A stretch of DNA of 64,000 nt from Streptomyces cacaoi (GTDB lineage Bacteria > Actinomycetota > Actinomycetes > Streptomycetales > Streptomycetaceae). Location of the stretch: the NCBI RefSeq assembly GCF_006539165.1, contig NZ_BJMM01000002.1:620001-684000 (forward strand). Reading direction: 5' to 3'. The notes beneath the pieces were generated by a model that searched no databases, had not been told where the DNA came from, and worked only from the letters and a program-made list of their open reading frames with translations. Positions within the stretch are counted from its first letter, which is position 1; the number at the start of each line of letters is the position of its first letter. Positions 53,663 through 62,386 of this stretch are shown here, piece by piece. Both the position numbers and the translations under genes were made by a program.

Positions 53663-53826
53663 TTGCGTCAGCCGCCAGAGCAGCGGCACAGCGCCAAGAA
53701 ACGGCGCAGTAACGCACAGAAGCCCTACTGGATCCCGCTGCCCGGGTACCGCCGTAGCGCAGTGACCCCTGTCTGGTTGCCCGGGACTTTCCCTCGGGTG
53801 CTCCGGGGTTCTGGGATGGATACTTG

Positions 53827-56800
53827 ATGACCGAATCGCGCAGCTCCACCGATATCTTCACGGACACCTTCACCGTCACGGCAGACAACCCTCTGCTGCG
53901 CGGTCACGTCGTATACGAGCGCAGCCTGCTGCCCGGTGTCGGCTATGTGGACCTGGTGCTCCAGGTGCTCACGCGCCACGGGCTGCGTGCGCCGGACGTC
54001 GAACTGCGGAACCTCACCATCCTGGCGCCCCTGGTCGCCGAGGAAGGGGACCAGGTCCTGGTCACGGTGGAGGGCGCCCCCGCGGCGGCGGGCGGCTGGC
54101 GGGTCGAGGTCCGCAGCCGGCGCCCGCAGGACACCGCGGACGTCGTGCACGCCCTCGCGACCGTGCAGCGCCGTGCCGAACCGCTCGCCGACGACCGCCT
54201 GTCGCTGCCGGTCACCGGCGCGACCGAGACCATCCCGCTCGACCGGATCTACGCCTGGTGCGTCGAGCACGACCTGGTCCACTCCGGCCTGATGAAGGTC
54301 GAGGGCCGGGTGCACCGGCGCCCCGGGGACTGGGTCGCCGAGCTGGAACTCCCCACGGCCAACCACGACTCGGCCGACGCCTTCCTCTTCCACCCCGCGC
54401 TGTTCGAGTCGGGGCTGCTCGGCGGCGGCGTCGCCACCGGTCTGCTGCACGAGGGCGGCGACGACGGCCCGGGCATGTATCTGCCGCTGGCCTTCGAGTC
54501 GTTCCGCGCCGCGGCGTCCCTGGGCTCCCGCTGTTACGTCAGGGTCCCCGTCGACTCCGTGCACCGGGACGACGAACTCATCCGGATGCGGGTCGAGTTC
54601 TACGACCGGTCGGGTGCCCGCGTCGCCGAGATCGGCCGGTTCGTCGCCAAGCGGGTCCCGGCCGCGACCGCGCTCGACGTGCGGGAATCCCCCTCCGCGC
54701 CCGGCGCGGCGCACACCCCGGACGGCTCCGGCACCCCGGCGGCCGCGCCACGGGCCGCCGCCGGTTCCGCTGCCGCCCCCGCCGAGGTGGAGGACATCGT
54801 GCGGGAGCTGGTCGCCGCACGCCTGGGGCGGCCCGCCGCCGAGGTCGACGTCCGCGGCGGCTACTACGAACTCGGTCTCGCCTCCGTCGACCTGATGACC
54901 CTGGTGTCCGCGCTGGAGGACCGGCTGTCCTGCCAGCTGTCGCCGACCGTCGTCTTCGAGTACAAGACGATCGCCGAACTCGCGGCCCACCTCGCGGAGA
55001 ACCATGTGGCGGCCGACGCGGTGGCCGGCCAGGCGCCGGACCCGGCCGCACCCTCCACCGGCGCGGCGGCGGGCTCCGCCGGAGGCGACGCGGCCCCCGG
55101 CGATCTGCCCGTCCACATCGAGACGGTCACCGCGGAGGTCGCGGCGCTGCTCGCCGTGGCGCCCGAGGACGTGGAGGACGACGCCGATCTGGAAGAGTTC
55201 GGACTCGGCTGGACCGAACTGGCCAAGCTGGCCGACCGGTTGAACGAGCACTACGGGCCGGGCCTCGTGCCCGACCTCTTCCGGGAGCACCGGACCGTGC
55301 GCGCCGTCGCCGTGCACCTGGCCGGCACCGGCGCGGGTACGGGCGCCGGGACGGCGTCCGCCGCGCACCTCCACCCGCTGCTGCACCGGCGCGTACCGGA
55401 AGCGGGGCAGGGCGAGGAGGCCGTCGTCCACGAGTCGCGGTTCACCGGAGACGAACCGTTCCTGGCGGACCACCGGGTGCGCGGCGGCCGGGTGCTGCCG
55501 GCGGCGGCCCAGCTGGAGATGGCACGCGCCGCGGTGGCACAGGCCGCGGCCGCTGCGGGAGAGGCACCGGGTCGGGCCGGGGCAGCCGATGAACTCGCCG
55601 GACGGGTACGGCTGGACGATGTCGTCTGGCTGCGGCCCGCCGTCTGCGACGAGACCGGTCTGCGGGTGCGCGTGGAGGTACGGCCGCGGGCCGCCGGCGG
55701 CTACACGTACACCGTGCTCAGCGTGGCCGGCGGCGAGGACACGCTGTGCAGCCAGGGCCGCGCGGGGCTGACGCGGCCCGAGGAGACCGCACGGGAACTG
55801 CCGTCCCTGGCCGAACTGCGGGCCGCGTGCGGCGCATCCGTCCACTCCGCCGCACACCTCTACGAGCTGTACACCCGGGCGGGCCTGGAGTACGGGCCCG
55901 CGCACCGCTCCCTCGTGGAGCTGGGCACCGGCACGGACGACGAGGGACGGCCCCAGGTGCTCGCGGAGCTGCGGCTGCCGGCCGAGGCACAGCCCGTGGG
56001 CCCCTACCGGATGCACCCCAGCACCCTCGACGGCGCGCTCCAGGCCACCATCGGGCTGTGGCTGGCCTCCCAGGCCCAGAACGCCCAGAACGCCCAGAAC
56101 GCCGAGAACGCCGGGAACACCGGGGAGACCGGGAACGCCGAACCGGTGGGCGCCTCCCTGCCGTTCGCCGTGGGGCACGTGCTCTCGCCGGCCGTCGTGC
56201 CCGAGCGTGCCTACGCCTGGATCCGCCACCAGCGGGGCGGCGGAGCCCGCTCGGCCGGGCGCCTGGACGTCACCGTGCTGGACGAGGAGGGCCGGGTGTG
56301 CGCGGACCTGAGCGGCCTGAGCACCCGTGCCCTGGACCCCGGGCGCGGCAGCCCGGAGGCGCCGGCCACCACGTCCCGGAGCGCCACCGGCACCGCCGGC
56401 TCCGTGCGCGCCGGCACGCGTGAGCGGACCCCGGGGGAGAGCCGGACGCCGGGCCGTACGGACATCGCCATCGTCGGCGTCAGCGGCCGTTACCCGGAGG
56501 CCGCCGATCTCGACGAGTTCTGGCACAACCTGCGCTCCGGCCGCGACTGCACCCGGCAGGTCCCCGCCGAACGCTGGAACGGCAGCACGCCCCCGGACAC
56601 CTGGCGAGGCGGCTTCCTCGACGGCATCGACCTGTTCGACCCGCTGTTCTTCCAGATATCCCTGCTGGAGGCCGAGTACCTCGACCCGCAGGAGCGGCTG
56701 TTCCTACAGACCGCCCACCACGCGCTGGAGGACGCCGGATACACCGGCGAAGGGCTCGGCAGGTCGGGCGACGTCGGCGTCTTCGTCGGCGTGATGTACC

Positions 56801-59800
56801 AGGAGTACCAGCTCTACGGCGCCCAGGCGCAGGAGCGCGGCGAGCCGGTGGCGCTCTCCGGCAGCGCCTCGACGATCGCCAACCGCGTCTCGTACTTCTA
56901 CGACTTCCACGGGCCGAGCCTGGCCGTGGACACCATGTGCTCCTCCTCGCTGACGGCGATCCATCTGGCCTGCGAGGCCATCAACTCCGGCCGGTGCGAG
57001 GCGGCTCTCGCGGGCGGGGTCAACCTCACCCCGCACCCGAACAAGTACCTGATGCTCGGCCAGCGCCGGTTCCTCTCCAGCGACGGGCACTGCCGCAGCT
57101 TCGGCGAGGGCGGCGACGGCTACGTGCCCGGCGAAGGCGTCGGTGCCGTGCTGCTCAAGCCGCTGGAGAAGGCCGTCGCCGACGGCGACCACATCCACGG
57201 CGTGATCAAGGGCAGCGCGCTCAACCACGGCGGGCGCAGCCCGGGTTACTCGGTGCCCGACCCGGTGGCGCAGGGCGAGGTCATCGCGGCGGCGCTGTCC
57301 GCCGCCGGGGTCGACCCGCGCGCGCTCAGCTATCTGGAGGCGCACGGCACCGGGACCGCGCTGGGCGATCCCATCGAGATCGAGGGACTGCTCAAGGCGT
57401 TCCGCGCGGGCGGCTCCCCGCAGGAGTGCGCGATCGGCTCGGTGAAGTCGAACATCGGCCACGGCGAGAGCGCCGCCGGGATCGCGGGCCTCACCAAGGT
57501 GCTCCTCCAGATGCGCCACGGCGAACTCGTGCCGAGCCTGCACTCGGCCACGCTCAACCCGCACATCGACCTCGACCGCACACCGCTGCGTGTGCAGCAG
57601 GACCTTCAGCCGTGGCAGCGGCCGGTGCTGCGGGCCGGGAACGCCGAGAACGCAGGGGACGCCGGAAGCACGGAGCGCACGGCGCCCCGCCTCGCCGGGG
57701 TGTCCAGCTTCGGCGCCGGCGGCGCCAACGCCCACCTCGTCATCGAGGAGTTCGTCCCCGAGTCCGTCCCCGGGGCTGCCGCCGGCTCCGCCTCCCCGCG
57801 CCGCTCCGGGTCCCGTCCGGCCGATGTCCTGCCGGGCGGTACCGGGCCCGCGCTGCTCGTCCTCTCGGCCCGCAGCGAGGAACAACTCGCCGAACAGGCA
57901 CAGCGGCTGGCCGCCCGGCTGGCCCGGCTCACCGACGACGACCTGCCGTCCGTCGCCTGGACGCTCCAGACCGGGCGGATGGCCCTGGAGGAGCGGCTGG
58001 CCCTCGCCGTCACCTCGCTCGCCGAGGCCAGGGCCCGGCTGGAGGCGTTCGCCTCGGACCCGGGGCGCCCGGGGCAGTGGGTGCGCGGCACCGTACGCGT
58101 CCCGGCACAGCGGGGCGCCGCCGGGGAACCGGAGGGGGCCCTGCGCGAGTGGGCGCGGGGCGGCCCGCCCGACCGGCTGCTCGCCCTGTGGGCCGAGGGC
58201 GCCGAGGTGCCGTGGGAGTCGGCCTACCCGGACGGCGCCCCCGTGCGCCGCATCAGCCTGCCCGGCTACCCCTTCGCCCGCGAGCGCTGCTGGCTCGACC
58301 TGGCGACCGGCGGCGTCCCCGCGGCGGAGACCGCAGCCGCGTCCCCGCGGCCGGCACGGAGCGGCGAGCAGGACACGGCGACGATGCTGCTGCGCCCGGT
58401 GTGGGAGCAGCGCGAGGCCGCACCCGCCGGACAGCAGCCGTACGCCGAGCACCATGTGCTGGTCGTCGGCCGGCTCACCGCGGGGGAGCGGGACGAACTG
58501 CGGGCCGCGCTGCCCGCCCCCGCCGTCTGCCGGTTCGTCCAGCTCCCGGACGGCTCACCCGACCGCTGGTTCCCCGAGGCGGCCCGGGAACTGCTCGCCC
58601 TGGCCCGCGGCATCCTCGAACAGGGCCCGCGGCGGCCGGTCCTCCTCCAGGTGGTGCTCGCCGGCGCCGCCGAGGCGGGCGCACCGGACCGTCTCGCCTG
58701 CGCCGCCGGACTGGCGGGCCTGCTGCGGACGGCGGGCCTGGAGAACCCGGCGCTGCACGGCCAGTACATCGAGTGCCTCGACGGCGCTTCCCCCGCCGGT
58801 CTCGCCGCCCGCCTGACGACGGAAGCGGCCGCCGCCGCTCCCGAGCCGGAGGTCCGCTACCGCGACGGCGCCCGGTACGCCCCGGCGCTGGAGGAGATCA
58901 CCACGCCCCGGCCCGCGCCGGCACCGTGGCGCGAGAACGGCGTCTACCTGCTGACCGGCGGAGCCGGCGGCCTCGGCCTCGTCACGGCGCGGTCCATCGC
59001 CGCCTCCGTCGACCACGCCACCGTCGTCCTCGTCGGACGCTCGCCCCTGGACGACGAGCGGCGGTCCGCGCTCTCGGAGCTGCGCGAGGCCGGACTGACC
59101 GTCGACTACCGGAGCGCCGACGTGGCCGACCGCGAGTCGCTCGCCGGCGTACTGGCCCATGTGGCCCGCGCGCACGGCCCGTTGACGGGCATCGTGCACG
59201 CCGCCGGGGTCGTCCACGACGGCTTCATCCTCCGCAAGACCCCCGAGGAACTGGCCCGGGTGCTCGCCCCCAAGGTCGCGGGGCTCGTCCACCTCGACGA
59301 GCTGACCCGGGACGAGCCGCTGGAGACCTTCCTGTGCTACTCGTCCGCCAGCGGCGCCTTCGGCAACCCGGGCCAGGCCGACTACGCCGCGGCCAACGCG
59401 TTCATGGACGCCTACGCCGAGCACCGCGACCGGCTCGCCGCCGAGGGCCTGCGCAGCGGCCGGACCGTCTCCGTCAACTGGCCGCTGTGGGAGGAAGGCG
59501 GCATGGGCGCCGGGGGCGAGGCGGAGGAGCAGCTCCGCGGCCTCGGCATGGCTCCGCTCGCCACCGACCGCGGACTGGAGGCGCTGCGCTGCGCACTGGC
59601 GCCCGAGGACAACGGCCTCGGCAACGGCCGTCTGATCGTCCTCTCCGGACGGCGCGACGCCCTGCGGGAGCTGACCGCGGGCGGGACACGGCCCACCGGG
59701 GACGGGACCACGGCGCAGGCGCAGCCGGCGGACGGCGCGGGCGCGGAGCCCGCCGCGGCGGACGGGGAGCGCGCGCTCGCCGACCGTGCCGTGAGCCGGC

Positions 59801-62370
59801 TGCGGCGCCGGCTGGCGAGCGTGCTGAAGATCGCCCCCGAGCGGCTGGACCCGGACGTGGCGCTGGAGCGCTACGGCATGGACTCCGTCATCGCGGTGAG
59901 CGTCGTCTCCCAGCTCGAAGAGGACTTCGGCGAGCTGTCCCGCACGCTCCTCTTCGAGGCGCCGACCCTGCGCGAACTGGCCGAGTACTTCGCGACGGAG
60001 CACACCTCGGCCCTGCGCGCCCTGGTCGGCGCGCCCGAGCCGGCCGCCGCGCCCGCCGCGCCCCCGGTGCCGGCCGCGCCCGCGCGGCCCGCCGCCCGGG
60101 CGCCCGAACCCGCCGGGCGCGGGACCGGGGCCCGACGCCCCGGCGCGGGCGAGGAGATCGCGATCATCGGCCTCAGCGGACGCTACCCGCACGCGGAGGA
60201 CCTGGACGCCTTCTGGGCCAACGTCCGCGACGGCAGGGACTGCGTCACGCACATCCCCGCCGACCGCTGGGAACGTCTCTACGGCACCGACCCCGAAGCC
60301 GCCGGAGCCGAGCGGATGTGGGGCGCGTTCCTGGACGGCATCGACCGCTTCGACCCGCTGCTGTTCGGCATCTCCCCGCGCGAGGCCGCGGCCATGGACC
60401 CGCAGCAGCGGCTGTTCCTGGAGACCGTGTGGCAGCTGCTCGAAGGCAGCGGCGTCACCCAGGAAGCCGTCGAGCAGCGCTACGGGCGCCGCGTCGGCGT
60501 GTACGTGGGAGCGGCCTACCAGATGTACCGGGCCGACGGCGCCGACCCCGGCCTCGCGGCGCTCACCTCGGCCGCCTCCTACAACCTCATCGCCAACCGG
60601 GTCTCCTACTTCTTCGGCCTCGAAGGCCCCAGCCTGGCCGTGGACAGCATGTGCACCTCCTCGACCATGGCCGTGCACCTGGCCTGCGCCGACCTGCTCA
60701 GGGGCGAGGCCGAACTGGCCATCGCCGGAGGCGTCAATCTGACGGTCACCCCGGACAAGTTCCGGGCGCTGTCCGAGATGGAACTGCTCGGCAGCCACCC
60801 GGGCAGCCGCAGCTTCCGCGCCGGGGACGGCTACCTGCCGGCGGAAGCCGTCGGAGCCGTGCTGCTCAAGCCGCTGGACGCCGCCCTGCGGGACGGCGAC
60901 ACCGTGCACGCCGTCATCACCGGCACCGCCTCCGCGCACGGCGGCCGGGCCACCGGCTTCATGACGCCGAGCCACCGGACCCAGGTGAACGTCATGCGGC
61001 GGGCCCTGGAGCGGGCGGGCGCCGAACCCGGCTCCGTCAGCTACGTCGAGGCCGCCGCCAACGGGGCGCCGCTCGCCGACGAGGTCGAGGTGTCCGCCCT
61101 GCGGGAGGTCTTCCGCGAGGCGGACGGGCCGGTGGCCGTGGGGACGGTCAAGTCCGGCCTCGGCCACCCCGAGGCGGCCTCCGGCATCGCCCAGCTCACC
61201 AAGGTCGTCCTCCAGATGCGGCACCGGCAGCTGCCGCCGCTCGTGGCCGCCGGAACACCCAACCCGAACGTGGACCTCGACGGCACCCCGCTGCGGCTCT
61301 GCGAGGAGCCGGCGCCCTGGCCGGCCGGCGAGGACGATCCCACGGCGCCCCGCCGGGCGCTCGTCAACTCGGTGGCCGCCGGGGGCAGTCACGTCAGCCT
61401 CGTCGTCCAGGCGCCGCCGGCCGAGGCCACGGCGCCGGTCACGCGGGGGACGGGCCCCCAGCTGGTGCTGCTGTCCGCGCACACGCCCGAGCGGCTGCGC
61501 ACGGCGGCGCACCGGCTGCACGACGCGCTGGACGGCGAGCCGGACGGCGACGCCGGGATCGACCTGGCGGACCTCGCGTACACCTCGCAGCTCGGCCGCG
61601 AGGCGTTCCCCGAGCGCCTCGCCGTACAGGCCCGCACCGTCACCGAGTTGCGGAACGCCCTGGCGCACCACCTGGCGGACGGCACGGACACGGCCGACCC
61701 GGGCGTGCCGGTCCACCGCGGCAACGCCGAGAAGGGCGCGGGCGTGCTCGCCACGCTCCTCACCGGAGCACGGGGCGAGGCGTTCCTGTCCGGCCTCGTC
61801 GAGGACGGCGATCTGGAACAGCTCGGCGAGCTGTGGGTGCGCGGCGTCACCGTGCCGTGGCGCGGACTGCACCGCGGGCCGCGCCGGCTGCTGCCGGTAC
61901 CGGCGACCGTGTTCGCCGAGGGCAGCCACTGGCTCGGCCGCGTCGCCCCGCCGGCGGCAGGACCACCCGGCGCCGCACAGCGGCAGGACCCCGCCGCGCC
62001 CCCCGGCGACGGAACGCTCGACGCCGAGCAGACCGTGGCCGCCGCCTGGGCCGAACTCCTGGGCGTCGACGCGGCCGAACTCGGCGCCACGAGCAACTTC
62101 TTCTCGCTGGGCGGGAATTCGCTGCTCGCCACCCGCCTCGGCAATCTGCTGCGGCAGTGGACCGGCGCGGAACTGCCCGTGCAGGCCGTCTTCGAGGCGC
62201 CGCGCCTCGACCAGCTGGCCGCCGAGGTGGAGCGCCGCAGGCCGGCCGGCGCCCGGCAGCCGGACGGGGCGGACGGGGGAGACCTCGACGTCGGCCTGGT
62301 CCTCGAAAGCATCGACCTCGTCGAGCACATGAGCGACGAGGAATTGCAGTCCCTGACCCACGAGAGCTAG
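53827..62370 (+). CDS. Trans-AT-type polyketide synthase: DH-ACP-ACP0-DH-KS-KR-ACP-KS0-carrier
   Basis: A 2,847-residue modular PKS without any acyltransferase domain. Order by key residues: DH1 (His27 in the HVVYERSLLPG motif; HPALFES at 189-195 with Glu194 in place of the usual Asp), ACP1 (Ser353 in LGLASVDL), a second carrier fold with Trp462 where Ser should be (FGLGWTEL), DH2 (His549, LPAAAQLE; Asp735 in STLDGALQ), KS1 (Cys1038, His1173, His1212, complete), KR (GGAGGLG near 1711; Ser1840, Tyr1853; VVHD suggests B-type), ACP3 (Ser2020 in YGMDSV), KS2 (Cys2276 and His2447 present, but HGTGT replaced by AANGA at 2410, so non-elongating) and a carrier (Ser2765 in LGGNSLL). The tail ends MSDEELQSLTHES. 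Malonyl loading must come from a separate AT. It starts mid-module and hands over to an NRPS. Confidence 0.93.
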   Translation: MTESRSSTDIFTDTFTVTADNPLLRGHVVYERSLLPGVGYVDLVLQVLTRHGLRAPDVELRNLTILAPLVAEEGDQVLVTVEGAPAAAGGWRVEVRSRRPQDTADVVHALATVQRRAEPLADDRLSLPVTGATETIPLDRIYAWCVEHDLVHSGLMKVEGRVHRRPGDWVAELELPTANHDSADAFLFHPALFESGLLGGGVATGLLHEGGDDGPGMYLPLAFESFRAAASLGSRCYVRVPVDSVHRDDELIRMRVEFYDRSGARVAEIGRFVAKRVPAATALDVRESPSAPGAAHTPDGSGTPAAAPRAAAGSAAAPAEVEDIVRELVAARLGRPAAEVDVRGGYYELGLASVDLMTLVSALEDRLSCQLSPTVVFEYKTIAELAAHLAENHVAADAVAGQAPDPAAPSTGAAAGSAGGDAAPGDLPVHIETVTAEVAALLAVAPEDVEDDADLEEFGLGWTELAKLADRLNEHYGPGLVPDLFREHRTVRAVAVHLAGTGAGTGAGTASAAHLHPLLHRRVPEAGQGEEAVVHESRFTGDEPFLADHRVRGGRVLPAAAQLEMARAAVAQAAAAAGEAPGRAGAADELAGRVRLDDVVWLRPAVCDETGLRVRVEVRPRAAGGYTYTVLSVAGGEDTLCSQGRAGLTRPEETARELPSLAELRAACGASVHSAAHLYELYTRAGLEYGPAHRSLVELGTGTDDEGRPQVLAELRLPAEAQPVGPYRMHPSTLDGALQATIGLWLASQAQNAQNAQNAENAGNTGETGNAEPVGASLPFAVGHVLSPAVVPERAYAWIRHQRGGGARSAGRLDVTVLDEEGRVCADLSGLSTRALDPGRGSPEAPATTSRSATGTAGSVRAGTRERTPGESRTPGRTDIAIVGVSGRYPEAADLDEFWHNLRSGRDCTRQVPAERWNGSTPPDTWRGGFLDGIDLFDPLFFQISLLEAEYLDPQERLFLQTAHHALEDAGYTGEGLGRSGDVGVFVGVMYQEYQLYGAQAQERGEPVALSGSASTIANRVSYFYDFHGPSLAVDTMCSSSLTAIHLACEAINSGRCEAALAGGVNLTPHPNKYLMLGQRRFLSSDGHCRSFGEGGDGYVPGEGVGAVLLKPLEKAVADGDHIHGVIKGSALNHGGRSPGYSVPDPVAQGEVIAAALSAAGVDPRALSYLEAHGTGTALGDPIEIEGLLKAFRAGGSPQECAIGSVKSNIGHGESAAGIAGLTKVLLQMRHGELVPSLHSATLNPHIDLDRTPLRVQQDLQPWQRPVLRAGNAENAGDAGSTERTAPRLAGVSSFGAGGANAHLVIEEFVPESVPGAAAGSASPRRSGSRPADVLPGGTGPALLVLSARSEEQLAEQAQRLAARLARLTDDDLPSVAWTLQTGRMALEERLALAVTSLAEARARLEAFASDPGRPGQWVRGTVRVPAQRGAAGEPEGALREWARGGPPDRLLALWAEGAEVPWESAYPDGAPVRRISLPGYPFARERCWLDLATGGVPAAETAAASPRPARSGEQDTATMLLRPVWEQREAAPAGQQPYAEHHVLVVGRLTAGERDELRAALPAPAVCRFVQLPDGSPDRWFPEAARELLALARGILEQGPRRPVLLQVVLAGAAEAGAPDRLACAAGLAGLLRTAGLENPALHGQYIECLDGASPAGLAARLTTEAAAAAPEPEVRYRDGARYAPALEEITTPRPAPAPWRENGVYLLTGGAGGLGLVTARSIAASVDHATVVLVGRSPLDDERRSALSELREAGLTVDYRSADVADRESLAGVLAHVARAHGPLTGIVHAAGVVHDGFILRKTPEELARVLAPKVAGLVHLDELTRDEPLETFLCYSSASGAFGNPGQADYAAANAFMDAYAEHRDRLAAEGLRSGRTVSVNWPLWEEGGMGAGGEAEEQLRGLGMAPLATDRGLEALRCALAPEDNGLGNGRLIVLSGRRDALRELTAGGTRPTGDGTTAQAQPADGAGAEPAAADGERALADRAVSRLRRRLASVLKIAPERLDPDVALERYGMDSVIAVSVVSQLEEDFGELSRTLLFEAPTLRELAEYFATEHTSALRALVGAPEPAAAPAAPPVPAAPARPAARAPEPAGRGTGARRPGAGEEIAIIGLSGRYPHAEDLDAFWANVRDGRDCVTHIPADRWERLYGTDPEAAGAERMWGAFLDGIDRFDPLLFGISPREAAAMDPQQRLFLETVWQLLEGSGVTQEAVEQRYGRRVGVYVGAAYQMYRADGADPGLAALTSAASYNLIANRVSYFFGLEGPSLAVDSMCTSSTMAVHLACADLLRGEAELAIAGGVNLTVTPDKFRALSEMELLGSHPGSRSFRAGDGYLPAEAVGAVLLKPLDAALRDGDTVHAVITGTASAHGGRATGFMTPSHRTQVNVMRRALERAGAEPGSVSYVEAAANGAPLADEVEVSALREVFREADGPVAVGTVKSGLGHPEAASGIAQLTKVVLQMRHRQLPPLVAAGTPNPNVDLDGTPLRLCEEPAPWPAGEDDPTAPRRALVNSVAAGGSHVSLVVQAPPAEATAPVTRGTGPQLVLLSAHTPERLRTAAHRLHDALDGEPDGDAGIDLADLAYTSQLGREAFPERLAVQARTVTELRNALAHHLADGTDTADPGVPVHRGNAEKGAGVLATLLTGARGEAFLSGLVEDGDLEQLGELWVRGVTVPWRGLHRGPRRLLPVPATVFAEGSHWLGRVAPPAAGPPGAAQRQDPAAPPGDGTLDAEQTVAAAWAELLGVDAAELGATSNFFSLGGNSLLATRLGNLLRQWTGAELPVQAVFEAPRLDQLAAEVERRRPAGARQPDGADGGDLDVGLVLESIDLVEHMSDEELQSLTHES
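56085..56145 (+). repeat. 9-bp coding repeats (Asn-Ala type) in the PKS
   Basis: CAGAACGCC-type nonamers repeat about seven times, encoding QNAQNAQNAENAGN within the DH2 C-terminal part; a second stretch of the same GGGAACGCCGAGAACGC type lies at about 57634-57673 after KS1. The units stay in frame and probably form surface loops. Confidence 0.75.
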
Positions 62371-62386
62371 CGCACAGGGGGAACCA

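Larger units (their letters stand above)
52795..53826. other. Long, AT-richer leader region of the PKS gene
   Basis: 1.03 kb without a supported gene. The first half ends in a strong terminator; from about 53060 to 53560 base composition is distinctly lower in G+C than the rest of the window, with runs such as TTTCATTTTTC. It holds the promoter and a short ORF listed separately. Other open frames here are short and without family resemblance. Confidence 0.6.

Noticed and set aside
57780..58900. Possible cryptic acyltransferase between KS1 and KR
   Set aside because: Only the usual KS-AT linker remnants (LPGYPFARERCWLD) are found; there is no GHSxG or malonyl-binding Arg region.
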